Origin: Meconema thalassinum
Taxonomy: Eukaryota > Arthropoda > Insecta > Orthoptera > Tettigoniidae
Direction of reading: 5' to 3'
DNA length: 64,000 bases
Assembly: GCA_946902985.2 (NCBI GenBank)
Contig: OX336389.2
Location: 787,214,979-787,278,978 of the forward strand
Shown here piece after piece: positions 10,736 through 22,129 of this stretch. Position 1 is the stretch's first letter; every line of letters starts with the position of its first letter. The translations under genes were made by a program, and so were the position numbers. A model generated the notes under the pieces. The model was not told the origin of the DNA, searched no databases, and saw nothing but the letters and a program-made list of their open reading frames with translations.

Positions 10736-11160
10736 GAAAGAGTCCTGGGGCTTCGAGGGAAGCGAGAAGCCCTCCTGAGCTTTTCTGATATGTGTAGCAT
10801 TTGTAGCATGCGTCATTTGAAATGATATAAAGTCTAGTCTCTCAGACCGACTGTATCTTTTTTTTTAAATCGAAGTAACTATAGACTGGTGAAGTCAAAT
10901 CCAGCTGACAGTGATCAAGGTCAGACTGAGTTTCCGATGGGTCATATTATATTGAAATGTGTCTCAAGCACTAAGAACAACATTAGGCATCAACATTTGA
11001 ATACAAATTTAGTTTTTTCCTCCTTTCGATGTCCAAGCCATTTCTATCCAATTCCTTTTCAGAATTAAAAATACATACAAATCAAAAAGTACACTGAAAG
11101 AGAGAGCAACATTTTCGGACAAGCACCAAAGGTGTTAGTGACTAAGTCCCTGAGTAATCC
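10736..11160. other. no recognisable feature
   Basis: The right flank of the array, then AT-rich sequence; no gene or repeat ends resolved. Confidence 0.35.
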
Positions 11161-11164
11161 TAAT

Positions 11165-11400
11165 AAATAATAATGTTATGGGTCATGGGTTTTACGTACC
11201 TTTTAACTACTACGGCTTTTAGAGACAATGGGGTGGCGGAATTTTGCCCTAAAGGGGGCCTTAATCATCCCAGGAAATTACTGATACGGCTCCCTCGCAT
11301 TTAAGCACCCTCAAATGCCAATTGACTCCGCCAGGTTTCGATCCCGCTATCATGGCATCAGCAGGTAAAAACGTTACCGCTGAGCCACGCAGCCAGTCAA
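11165..11400 (-). mobile_element. tRNA-derived SINE, family D
   Basis: On the minus strand: an A box TGGCTCAGCGG near 11385, a B-box region near 11335-11345 (GATCGAAACC), the body word GAGGGAGCCGTATCAG, and a tail reading TACGTAAAACCCATGACCC. Also at 39.66, 46.0 and 59.6 kb. Confidence 0.75.
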
Positions 11401-12590
11401 GCTCCTAAGTGAAATCTTGACGGGAGCAACCACATAACAGTAATACTATTAATGGCCAATTAAGTAGCATTATCGTGGAGTTATATCACAATCATCAAGA
11501 CAGGAAGACAATCATACCTAGAATAAAAATGTAATTTTATCTGCTTTCTGCGCCACAGTGATCTTTTAGAGCTTCATTTATCTGTGAAGCTCCACAGCTG
11601 TCAGTCTGATGGAACACTTGACCCATAAGTCAGGAGCAGACAACAAAGCAGGAGGAGGCTTAACAAATAGCTTCCTCTACTCCAACTCTTTCCTTGGTTC
11701 CCTTACTGAATTCTTCCCAATCAAGCGAGCAACACGAACATCACGCCAGGTGGCTTGATTGACGTCCGGAGCTCTGTAAGAGATGTGAAGCAAACTAGGA
11801 AACTGCTTTCAACCACAGCAAGCAAAATAAACCAAGAAAACAACCATGACTAAGCGAACCAGATACACGGCGTAATCCGTAAATTAATACCCAAGCTGAA
11901 GAAGACTCGTCGTCCTTCCTGTGCAAGGAAAATTTGAAGAACTCAACCCAGTCCACGAAAAACCATTGATTCCAATAAATTTTGCTACACAGACATATTG
12001 CTTCTAGTAGTACCCCCAATAGGCAGGGCAAGAACTAGACACCTGGATATTTAAAATTCACCGATAACATGCTCTTCATTATCTATCACGCAAACCAATA
12101 TATTGAACATTAAAATACATTTTGATAGTTATTTCAGCTTTGTCACATACCTCGAACAGGAAATTCAGAGAAACAATAGGAATTTTAAGAACCTATATTA
12201 TATTATATTGTATTAACTCAGACCTTGCCTGGTTTAGATTACAATAACTTAATTACTTGAAGGTCAGTCATCAAGTTGTATGGAGGCCAGCCGGTTGAAT
12301 TAGTCATGATTTGTGCTTCTACTTTCCTTTGTGAGGTATTTGATTTTTTTTTTCTTCGCAAAGGTTCGTTAATAATAAAATGACACGCATCTTGATAATT
12401 CTTCAACAGGTTTATTATACAGTTAGATTCGTATTGTACCACCCAAATATCCTTGTCCGGTTCCATCCTGACTCAGTCCGATGCATTCAAGGGTATCTAA
12501 TCCAGCAAATGTCAATAGATTTAGTTGCAAAAATCCTCCTGAGCAAAATTCCGACGCCCTGGAGTCTCCAAAGCCTCAGCAATTAAAGCC
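11401..12590. other. no recognisable feature
   Basis: AT-rich sequence with short open frames only; no repeat head, inverted repeat or coding homology noticed. Confidence 0.4.
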
Positions 12591-12599
12591 TATACACTA

Positions 12600-12860
12600 G
12601 TTATCATTAATGCAACTAAATAAGTGTATATACTGTATTGTAAATATCATATTTGTAGACATAAATTTAATAGCCTAAGTGTAAAGGATCACATGATGAT
12701 CGCATGACGATCAAAACTGGCAATCCAAGTGTATTTATTATTCTCATGTAATTTTTTTTTTCGTGATTAGGGAACCACCCATCACAATTATGCACAATCG
12801 TGTTGACCGGCCAAAAATTTCGCCAATACACTATTAAAAAAAATTCGTTTCTACAGATAT
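12600..12860 (+). repeat. Penelope-like terminal (pseudo-LTR) fragment
   Basis: Homologous to 45790-46010: a decayed hammerhead-like core at 12686-12736, then ATTCTCATGTAATT, GATTAGGGAACCACCC and AATCGTGTTGACCGGCC. It is a solo fragment with no body attached. Confidence 0.6.
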
Positions 12861-12964
12861 ATTTAAGCCTCGCTTCCCGATATTTTCTGAGGGCTGAAAC
12901 TGGAAGCATTATGAAGCAAGCTTGAAGTTTTACGTGGCTTAACATGTTTCCTAATCTCACATTC

Positions 12965-13095
12965 TTAAACCAGTGGTCTTTTATTTTACATGTGGCATTT
13001 CACCTTCAACAGCTCACATGTACTAACCATGAATCGAACCCGGTGTACCTTGATAGAGGCAAACTGCTTGACCGCTGCGGTGTAATGCCCCGATT
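12965..13095 (-). mobile_element. SINE family E, partial
   Basis: The B-box complement GAATCGAACCCGG (near 13031) and the following CCGCTGCGGTG match the head of family E. The body is truncated. It lies just beside a fuller copy at 13130-13320. Confidence 0.55.
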
Positions 13096-13129
13096 AACAC
13101 CACAATAACACAGATTGTAAGATAAGCAA

Positions 13130-13320
13130 AGAATCTTGCAGTTTCACGTTACCGTCAATCTTGCAATCGTGATCTACGGGACCTCATTTTACGTGGAATC
13201 CGAACCACAGGACATGGCATTCCACTTCGAAAATCTCACATGCATTGACCGGGAACAGAATCCGGTCCACCTTGGTGAGAGGCAAACAGCTTGACCACTG
13301 CGCCACGACGCCCCAGATTG
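13130..13320 (-). mobile_element. tRNA-derived SINE, family E
   Basis: On the minus strand: a head with TGGCGCAGTGG (A box) and a B box near 13250-13262, then TGCATGTGAGATTTTCGAAG, TCCACGTAAAATGAGGTCCC and a tail complementary to AGTTTCACGTTACCG. Also at 26.84, 28.05, 36.96 and 56.44 kb. Confidence 0.7.
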
Positions 13321-13549
13321 TAAGAGAGTTTACACACACGGAGCTGATGACGAAAATGTACCTTCATAAACCCTAAAATGAAGAACCAACCATTGCGTTA
13401 GTTATAGGGTTGGGTAAATTATTTTTCAAAAGTAACTTGGTTACAGTTACAATTGTCCAAGTAACGAATCGTTCAAGTTCTGTCACTGTCACAGTCTCAC
13501 GGATTATCACACTAAACAAATAAACTAGAATGTCAATAATAATTAATAA

Positions 13550-13606
13550 TTGTACGAATAATAATAATAACAATAATAATAATAATAATTATTATTATTA
13601 TTATAA
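13550..13606. repeat. AAT/ATT microsatellite
   Basis: An (AAT)n run turning into (ATT)n, a small perfect palindrome. The family A SINE inserted at its right edge. Confidence 0.8.
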
Positions 13607-13610
13607 AAAG

Positions 13611-13942
13611 TAAGCCTCCGTGGCTTAGGCGGCAGCACGCCGGCCTCTCACCGCTGGGTCCGTGGTTCAAATCCCGGTCACTCCATGTGAGATCTGTGCT
13701 GGACAAAACAGAGGCAGACAGGTTTTTCTCCGGGTACTCCGGTTTTCCCTGTCAAAATTTCATTCCAGCAACACTCTCCACTATCATTTCATTTCATCTG
13801 TCATTCATTTAATCATTGCCCCAGAGGAGTGCGTCAGGCCTCGGCAGCCGGCACAGTTCATATCCTCGCCGCTAGATGGGGGCTTCATTCATTCCATTCC
13901 TGACCCGGTCAGAGACTGGAAGCAGGCTGTGGATTTTCATTC
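13611..13942 (+). mobile_element. tRNA-derived SINE, family A, copy 2
   Basis: The clearest copy. The A box TGGCTTAGGCGG is at 13621-13632 and the B box GGTTCAAATCC at 13664-13674, spaced as in a tRNA-type Pol III promoter. The body contains TTCTCCGGGTACTCCGG, and the 3' end is TGTGGATTTTCATTC. A perfect 14-bp target duplication, ATTATTATAAAAAG, flanks it (13597-13610 and 13943-13956). There is no long poly-A tail, so the partner LINE is not obvious. Frames that appear open inside it on either strand are not genes. Confidence 0.92.
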
Positions 13943-13967
13943 ATTATTATAAAAAGAATACCTTTTT

Positions 13968-14040
13968 TATTAGTATCATAATTATAATTATTATTATTGT
14001 AATTAGTATTACTATTATTATTATTATTATTGTAATAGTT
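13968..14040. repeat. ATT-rich microsatellite
   Basis: Imperfect (ATT)n with interspersed GTAAT. Confidence 0.75.
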
Positions 14041-14099
14041 CATTATGAGAAGCTTCTCTTCGATCGCTTGAACACGATTTGACAAATAAAACAAGTAAT

Positions 14100-14750
14100 T
14101 TTAAACATTTGAATACCGCATGACCACAGCGTTGTATTTGCAATGATCAGGATTTTGAAAGTTACATATTGTAAGTTATATGTTGTTAATTATTAGCCCT
14201 CTATCACCATACAAAATTGCATTTTAATTGCTGTAGTAGTTTCGTAGATATTGAGAACTGGAGAAATATATCCCATCGCTGGCATGTTCGATTATATTAA
14301 AAGTAGGCTAGGCCGTAGAGTTATATACCAGCAGATGAAGATTGTGATGGTAGCTTATTATACAAACTGCCAATACGATTGCTTAAATAAGACACAAGAA
14401 ATGAAATGAAAACGTGATTTTTACATTTCGTACAGTCACCATCTTGAATTTCCCATAAAAATGTGTTAAATTATACACCAGTATATTAAGATTTGCATAA
14501 AGATTTACCGTGGTAAGTTACATTGCACATAGATGTTTTGATCGTGAGAATAACCCATTTATATATTTAAAGTTCGCGTGATCACCATGTTGTCTCTGTG
14601 CTCATCAGATTATAAAAGATATTCATAGATGATCTTTTTGTAATAGTCTCTCTCGCCGTACAAAATTTCATAATGATTGCTGCAATAAAATCCTAGATAA
14701 TGAGAAGTAAAATATTTCTCATGCCGCCATGTTCAATTGTTTTTATAGAT
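14100..14750 (+). repeat. tandem AT-rich module M (about 460-bp unit), left part
   Basis: A block starting GCATGACCAC (about 14118) is repeated in diverged form from GCGTGATCAC (about 14577). Both contain a CATACAAAATT/CGTACAAAATT phrase, an ATTGCTG phrase and a GCATGTTC/CCATGTTC phrase. The array is cut at 14750 and resumes at 17672, where sequence resembling the part after 14285 appears. Another copy lies inverted at 55457-55560. Nature unknown; it could be the interior of a transposon. Confidence 0.5.
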
Positions 14751-17671
14751 TGTGCCCGATATTCCAACCCTGGATTGCGTGGCACGACTCATCGCGATCC
14801 CAGGTGGAAATTCGATACAACAATATCAAAAATAAAAAAATACAAATGAAAAACATGGATGACTAGATGTACGCCGGCATGAAGATGCGAAAAAAAAGAG
14901 ATCTCAAGTGACCTCGGGGTGTGAATATGGACTGGGATTCATTTTTTGTCGCCTAACGTCATTTCCAATCATCTAGGTTACGTTGCGAAGCCACGGAAAA
15001 AGAATTTACACAAATTAGATAAAACTCCACATTTTTATTCAATGATGCACTAATACAGACAATAAAAAAGTAAATGTTCCTAACCCCCTGCACTTGGAGA
15101 TTGCCTAAATAAGCCTTGATGTGCGAACAAACAAAAATGAAATGCATTTTAATTGGGACAAAATCTCCTCGTGTTCTGCCTTTGGTATAAATAAACTTAC
15201 AGAGATCCCGCATATTGACTCAAATGGATTAAATTTTAGTTACACATTTATGTTTCATCCATAGCTTATCTTAGAGTTCAATTTTGGATTTTCAAAAAAA
15301 AAACTGACTGCATAAAGAAAAACACACACAAAAGAAATATCGCTGGGATTATTCCATCAGATCTCCTTCTAGCTAAATTATAACTGGTGCATTGTGGATA
15401 TTCGTGCCTATTCTATAATTAAATTTACAACATATACACACATGTGAATGTTCACATCACATTATAGCAACATTCTTAACTCGAAATGTACCCAAAATAT
15501 CCTTGCTTTCATGAATGTTCAGTCATCAATCAAGTTCTAAAACTTATCACAATTTGTTACTGCAGTCTTGATTCACATTTTATTTCGTGGTGCTTAAATT
15601 ATTCCACTGATAGCTTTGACTGGGGTAATACACATTGATGTTGAATTATCTCATTTCAGAAAGAATCATGAAAAAAATTCATCAGACAAAATTATTGGCT
15701 ACAGAGTGACCTTTCACTAAATTCACACACACATACATGTTAAGTGGCCCTCCTGGCTTTGCTTTAAAATGTTCACAGGCGTATTTTCAACCAAAGCTAT
15801 AATACTTTGCATATTCGCACTTAATTATGTGCCTCATTACACCACAGTGACTCTTTAATCACACAATTACTTCTTATTTCTTTACATATTTATGATCTTC
15901 TGATCACATCATTAAATCACCACATTTACCTTTACTAAACTTTATCATCTTAATTATATCATCGCAGCGTTATGAATACCTGTCATTTATTCTCTTTAAC
16001 TGAATCAGCGAAGCCTTATAACATCATGTCGCGTCTAGCTCAACCATTCTAAGCTATCAGTGCGTTTAAAGTAAAATTTAATTATCTTATTTAAGTGTTT
16101 AAATTGGGTGAACTCTGCAGCATAAGGTAAATTTTATTGGAAGGCTGTAGTTTAAATGAGTATTATCAGTCAAACATTCCTACCGAACTTACGGGTATTA
16201 CGGTGTAAAGGTGACCAAATTAATTAACAGCGTCTCATCCATATCTCACTAATTTACAGTTTCCATGACTTAGATTATCTACTAATTAACTTGAATTACA
16301 TCAACTATTTCTGTAAGTACCAGTCGTTTCTCTTGAAAACACAAAAAAATGGTTTAATTTTTCATTGCCTAATTTATGACTATAGACCCCCCTTAAGTTA
16401 TCGCAATAGAATTTGATGAGTGCAATCCAAACCACTAAAATCTACTTCACTAACTATTCTAGTTATTAAGAATCATGGTGATGTCGTCAGTACCTGCTAA
16501 TTCTTGACGATGTATGGAGTTACTGCAGGGCAAATAGCGACTCCCCTCGTCCACGCCATTTCCATTTGGTCCTTACCCAGCTCCAAGCCTAGTGGTCGAC
16601 TCGCGAGGGATAATGAGCCTCCATGCTCGTCTCCAGGAATGTCAGCCGTCTCCTAAACTTCCCATGTCGCGTGCTCCTTAGTGCTCCATCCTGCGGTATT
16701 GGCAGTCCTTCGCAAGATACACACAGTCACTGAGTCTCATGATCGCCATGATCAAAATTTCCCTAAATTTCTGCTCGTCTAATATGGCAGTTTATAAGTT
16801 TCTTGATACAGTCGCGCAATCCGCAATTCGACAAACTTATTAGTTCACGAACTAGGGCCGTTTCCAAAAAGCAAAGTTCGTATGAAATATCCCGCGAGGT
16901 TCCAGTCACACCCCTCTCTGCAACGAGTATGGCCTCTAAACACAGGTGTGTCGTGCGCGTCACAAGGGGTTGGCCTAGGCTCATATATCGGTACAACGAC
17001 CTCGCTTCCTCGTTAACACTGTCTCGCCTCTAGCCACTTACAGATTTACTGATTCCATTGATATTTCAATGTTCAGCGCAGCCCAAATAGCACTTTCTAC
17101 AGGGCGTAACTTTCGTGAAAACATAAAGGCTGTCATTACACGTACTGTCCACACTTTTGAACTATAAAGCCTCATCATACTGCGTAAACTCTGAGTTCTA
17201 TAAATTATTCCGGCTGGTTGTAGAAATCACTTTGAACGTTTGCCCTGATGGCATAGCGATGTGGTAAATCCTTCGCCACTAGTCTATACTTGAGTATAAC
17301 GTATGCACGGTCCGGGGACTGTCTTGACTAGTCGGTGTATAGGAAGCAATTGGCTGTCTTCTTGTTATCGTCTCACCTTCTAAGCTTGCTTTCTGAGTAC
17401 AGAGCCCTCTGTAGAGTACTCCTTGGTCACGTGGCCTGCTTCTTCCCCTTCTCGTCTCACACGTTACAACGTCATTAGAGACTCTTTCACAAATCCTCAA
17501 GCAATAATGGTAAAATCATGAGCCATATTGCCTTTCACAATTCAAGGTCTTCGGACATCTTAGAATTTAAGTTACCATAGCAGTGACGTCACAGCTTTCA
17601 TACACGTCATCAGTCCGCCCTTAGATCACGTGGTGCGGTCTGACAGCTTGATACATGACATATCGGGGACA
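14751..17671. mobile_element. candidate solo LTR (2.9 kb) with 4-bp target duplication
   Basis: This block begins TGTGCCCGATATTCC and ends TATCGGGGACA, so its edges are TGT...ACA as in LTRs, and the terminal 15 bp are near-complementary. AGAT flanks both sides (14747-14750 and 17672-17675). It splits a tandem array that reads continuously once the block is removed, which supports a single insertion. There is no gag, pol or env-like frame and no second internal copy of the terminal sequence, so a solo LTR fits best, though 2.9 kb is long for one. A non-autonomous DNA transposon with short inverted repeats is the alternative. The first half (14.8-16.4 kb) is AT-rich; the second (16.4-17.6 kb) is richer in GC. 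Confidence 0.5.
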
Positions 17672-17675
17672 AGAT

Positions 17676-18190
17676 CGACCATTGATTTATGTACCAGTAT
17701 ATGGATATTCTTACGATGGTCCATTATCCAAACTTTCACTTCGATCGCTTAATTAGGATAAATTACATTTAAACATATTTTTTAAAAATTTCATACAGCC
17801 GCGAATTTGAATTTCTCAGAACAATTGAACTAAATTAGATGCCAGTATAGGCTACTAAACTTTTCATAAAGATTTATGATGTCATGTTTCATTGGGTGAA
17901 TGATTTGCGTGAAAAGTCTGTTTTTATATTTCAAATTCGCATGACCGCCATGTTGATTTCGAACTTATCAGGATTTTGACTTAATATAGGTCCTCTGTAA
18001 CCATACACAATTTGAGGTTGATAGTTGTAACAGTTTCAGAGATACTGAATACGGGTAAAATATTTCACGCGGCTGCCATGTTGGATTGGTGACACAATAA
18101 AATTGGAAATGCACATTCGAGGTCGGACTAGTTAGTGGAAAGTTCTTACCAATATTCATTGAAATCGCTGCAGCCGCTTTGGGACACACA
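17676..18190 (+). repeat. tandem module M, right part
   Basis: Continues the array interrupted at 14750: TTATGTACCAG matches TTATATACCAG at about 14322; GCATGACCGCCATGTTG (17938) matches the unit starts at 14118 and 14577; CATACACAATTTG and the CTGCCATGTTGGATT end follow. Confidence 0.5.
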
Positions 18191-18919
18191 AAAAATTAAT
18201 TCAATTAAATTAATTAAAATTAATAAATGAAAATAGGCTTAAAATGGTGACTTTCTTATTATGAAAATGAATTACTGCCCAGAGAAAGAGAGTTTTTTCT
18301 GCCAACATCAGGCAATCTAAAATTAAATTCTTAATCTGTTTTGATCATTAATTGTTTATCTATGGCGTGCTAAGTATTATATCTGCGAAAATGTAGAATT
18401 TCGCCAAAATAACGTCATTGTGAAATTTGGGCCATGCGTTCATTACTATTTATTTTAGATAATCAGAAAGAGCTGGATATACTCTATTAGACCACGCAAT
18501 ATCTTCGGGGTAAAAGACGACGAAGCTAATCCCAGAGCATGCGAGTGAGAGTGAAAGGCAAATACTGCATTTAATTCCATACTGTCTTTTTAAGGTACAG
18601 ACGCTCTAGTGTGCGGATCCTGCTGATCCGATAAGCCAATAGTCCAGAACTCCATGGCTCCCAGTTGACAACTCACTCAACAATTGAGGTCATCCGTAAG
18701 TAATACCAAGTGACCAGCAGCTAATTACTGCCAGGGCTATTCACAACCACAGCAAGTAATCAAAACTCGGGCCAGCTCCACGAACCATACGTAACGGAAT
18801 TCCAATGGCTTCCTCCCCGTTAATTAGTGCCAAACGTAGCAAGCGTTTCACATTTCCTGCTGCCTATTTGCAAATCCCCTCCCGAAACCGTGTTTGCAAA
18901 CACAGAAACACAGTGAGAA
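18191..18919. other. no recognisable feature
   Basis: AT-rich, with a somewhat more balanced part at 18600-18900 that I cannot assign. Confidence 0.4.
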
Positions 18920-19000
18920 GCATAATAATAATATTATTATTATTAATAATAATAATAATAATAATATTAATAATAATAATAAATAATAAAAATAATAATG
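18920..19000. repeat. AAT microsatellite
   Basis: A mixed (ATT)n/(AAT)n run ending in AATAATAATG immediately before the pogo-like end at 19001. Confidence 0.85.
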
Positions 19001-19231
19001 CAGTAAAGTCCCGCTACTCCGAACTAATTGAGACCGAACCCTGTTCGGTTTAGCGGGAATTTCGGAATAGGTGGATTACATTAATAAAACAAGATGTTCA
19101 GTACAGAACATATAGTCTACATTCTCCTAAATGCATGGATAGGGCCTATAGTTATAACTCGTTGTCCTTTTCAGTGAGTATAATTGAATGTTGGTTGTAG
19201 TAGCTTGTTGAAATACAACGTACTATAAAAC

Positions 19232-19532
19232 CCATGGCACTACAGCCCGTGAAGGGCCTAGCCCTACCAAGCGACCGCTGCCCAACCATTTGGCCTGCAG
19301 ATATTGGGGTGACGCGTGATCAGCGCATCGGGTCCCTTCGGCCGTTAATCTTAGTTTTCGTGATCGGGGCTCTGCCTCACTGTCAGACAGCTACTCAATT
19401 GTCCTCACGAGGCTGAGTGCACCCCGTTCCAGCTCTCACGTCAGTTTCTAAAATACCTGAAGGAGCCGGGAATCGAACCCGGGACCTCCGGGTGAGAGGC
19501 AGGCGCGTTACCCCAAAATCACGGGGCCGGCA
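19232..19532 (-). mobile_element. tRNA-derived SINE (family F)
   Basis: On the minus strand the head near 19530-19460 reads CCCGTGATTTTGGGGTAACG, then GGAGGTCCCGGGTTCGATTC (perfect B box GGTTCGATTCC), followed by a body running to about 19232. The segment CACGAGGCTGAGTGCACCCC (19408-19427) is shared with family C. It is a SINE head rather than a tRNA gene: it lies at the start of a repeat body and the fold would be imperfect. Confidence 0.65.
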
Positions 19533-19564
19533 CAACGTGCTATACGGATATTAAACGTTGATTG

Positions 19565-19730
19565 ATTGAATCCTCACCTGAATTATACATACACACACTA
19601 ATACAGCCTTCACAATAACATAGGTTATCAGACGAAATTCACACTCACCCTAATACACGGGGCTAAATTTACCACGATGTCCATGTATCTCAAATGAAAC
19701 AACAACAACAACAACAACAGCATCCTACCC
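19565..19730 (+). mobile_element. SINE family C, 3' part
   Basis: AATCCTCACCTGAATTATAC, CACACACTAATACAGCC, ACATAGGTTATCAGAC and a (CAA)n tail reproduce the 3' half of family C. The 5' half is missing. Confidence 0.65.
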
Positions 19731-20418
19731 AAATCCTTCCTTGTATAAAAGTACACACACTAGTAAGCCTACAGACATCACAGTGACACAGGTATTCAGA
19801 AATATATATAATATTTTCGATTTCAAATAGGCTACACACTTTATATGCTTAACATTATAACGTGGGAGTAGTTATAAATCAATAAATACCAAAAAGAAAA
19901 AACGAAGTAAAAACATTTGAATCTGCAGGGATTTGATCCACGGAACCCCAGACTATGAGCCACAGTCGCTACCATAATGCCACGGATGCGCTACGATAAT
20001 ACTTGATACACAACTGGTTTAGTATAACTGTATCATATTTTGTGTTAAAATCAACGATTTCATTAGCGTTTTCTGGCGTTTCTATAAACCATTTGATACT
20101 AAATATGTATTATTTTGTTCAGTACAACCCCAAAAGGATATACATTTAGGAAGTTACGGGAATATAATTATGTATTTACGAGCAAAAATAGCGGCGATTT
20201 TGACAACGGGATGGCATGGGCCCCACATCGATACGGCACGGTAAGTCTGACCTGTTAGTCACATCTACGGTTAGGCTACATATTTTATTATAATATAGTC
20301 GACTAATATCCTACCGGTCACCTCTTTGAGGACAGATTAAACCCCCCTATGTACGATAAACTGTATTGTTGAATCGTATATTACGGTTAGGCTATAATAC
20401 TTGCATGATTCATACATC

Positions 20419-21260
20419 CACCATCTTGAAACTATTTGGCTGATGACCTTGTAGTTTAGGTAAAATACGCTTCCGACATTAAGGTATATTGTTGCAAACT
20501 TTTGGTAGAGATCGGATGATTAGGTTAGTCGTAAGTTGATTTAAGCTTTGAACATTTGAGTGGCCGCTATTACGTTTCCGTTAAGATGGCGGCGATATAA
20601 AACATGACACTGAGGTGCCCATTTTTAGTGCTACCTCTGTACCCAATTTCGTTCAATTAAGTTTCACCCTGTTTGAATTGATAGGGGGAATCAATTTGCA
20701 CACATACATGGCTGCCATCTGCAAAATATTGGGTTGATGACCTTGTAGTTTAGTCAAAAGACACTTCCACATTAATGTATGTTGTTGCAAAATTTTGTAG
20801 AGATCAGATGATTAGGTTAGTTGTAATTTGATTAAAGCTTTGATCATTTGGGTAGCCGCCATTACGTTCCCGTCCATATATAACATGGCACTGAGGTGCC
20901 CTTTGCTAGTGCTACCTCTGAACCTAATTTCGTTAAATTCGGTTTCACCGTGTATGAATTGATAGGGGAAATCTATTTGCACACATACATGGCTGCCATC
21001 TGCAAATTATTGGGCTTAAGACCTTGTAGTTTAGTCAGAAGACGCTTCCCACATAAATGTACGTTGTTGCAAAATTTGGTAGAGATCAGATGATTAGGTT
21101 AGACGTAATTTGATTTAAGCTTTGCACATTTGGGTGGCCGCCATTACGTTTCCGTCAAGATGGCGGCGATATAAAACATGACACTGAGGTGCCCTTTGCT
21201 AGTGCTACCTCTGTACCAAATTTCGTTCAATTCGGTTTCACCGTGTTTGAATTGATAAGG
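20419..21260 (+). repeat. tandem array, three units of about 280-294 bp
   Basis: The phrase ACCTTGTAGTTTAG starts near 20446, 20740 and 21021. Each unit continues through GATCAGATGATTAGGTTAG, a GGCGGCGATATAAAACATG-type phrase, GTGCTACCTCTG and GAATTGATAGGGG. After the last unit come CACACA/GACAGA runs and a CTAG|T at about 21411, so the array could be the inside of a decayed Helitron. Not coding. Confidence 0.6.
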
Positions 21261-21269
21261 GGGACAGAC

Positions 21270-21305
21270 ATGCAGATTACACACACACACACACACAGAC
21301 AGACA
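21270..21305. repeat. CA/GACA microsatellite
   Basis: (AC)n followed by AGACAGACAC. Confidence 0.7.
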
Positions 21306-21889
21306 CACAATTTTTGGCCCTGTGTTGATCTCATAAGTCTACTTTCATTTTTTGAAAAAACGATAGTAGGCTAATCAACGTATTGACTTGTTAAGGCGTA
21401 AATTGAGTGTGGGTAAATCTGCTAGTGTCAATTCTACACAGTATTGATCGGCCCGTGAACAGGTTCAGTGAAAGTCGGAAGAGAAGGACAGTGACCTACG
21501 ACTACTCATAAAGCAGACAATCGTCTGTGTTGTAGAAATAGACTCGTCACCTAACCCCCTACCCTACCTATCCCTCTCTTCCCGCATTCCATACACACGA
21601 TTCACTGCGCTCTATCTAGTCTGTGCACTTATTGCAAATTTGTTGAACTGTATTCTCTAATACTGTAGCATTTATTTAACTTGCTTGTACAGTATAACTA
21701 TACATGTACTTTTCTAACACGAAAAAACTAACGTCTTCTGGATTTCTCCTGTTTTTAAGTAAAAAAGAAAAAGTAAAAATGTAAAAAGGAACACCAGGTT
21801 TTTTTCTGAACTCTGTTCGGAATAGGCGGTTTTTCAGAATATCGGGGTTTGGAATAGCGGGACTCTACTGTAATGCTAACAATAATAAC

Positions 21890-21940
21890 AATAATAATAG
21901 ACTAGTGATAATAATAATAATAATAATAATCACAACAGTA
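21890..21940. repeat. AAT microsatellite
   Basis: Two AAT runs separated by ACTAGTGAT, just outside the pogo-like element. Confidence 0.8.
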
Positions 21941-22129
21941 ATAATGATGTATTTCTACCCATTTATTATATTCGTTACTCTGGGAGCTATTATGAGGTGA
22001 GATAAGCCACTATATGGCAATGGTTTTACGGTATGTTGCTCTTCCTTACACGCACGTCATGAGAAAAAATAATAAATGTAGCCTAATTAAGATGAAGGTG
22101 AATGAAATACGCCAAGGAGTTGGAAGCAA

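Larger units (their letters stand above)
19001..21870. mobile_element. pogo/Tigger-like element filled with other repeats
   Basis: The left end CAGTAAAGTCCCGCTACTCC (19001) is matched by the right end, read on the minus strand from 21870, CAGTAGAGTCCCGCTATTCC. The repeated word TTCCGAAC/TTCGGAATAG just inside both ends is typical of multiple binding sites. TA follows the right end; the left side now reads TG, so the TA duplication is only half preserved (alternatively TAATG flanks both sides). No transposase frame survives. The interior holds SINE fragments (19.23-19.73 and about 19.92-20.0 kb) and a tandem array (20.42-21.26 kb). A left-end relative occurs at 32.95-33.05 kb. Confidence 0.5.

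Noticed and set aside
16763..17033. Overlapping 76- and 77-codon frames on both strands
   Set aside because: No domain recognised and they lie inside the candidate LTR block; probably chance in GC-richer sequence.
19001..19080. hAT or CACTA assignment for the element starting CAGTAAAG
   Set aside because: Neither an 8-bp nor a 3-bp duplication was found, and TA at the right end together with repeated TTCCGAAC words fits pogo/Tigger better, although not conclusively.
19465..19530. tRNA gene on the minus strand with a perfect GGTTCGATTCC B box
   Set aside because: It is followed by a SINE body and the head does not give a clean cloverleaf. The same holds for the heads at 3450, 13611, 26990, 39671, 42880, 55940 and 58240.
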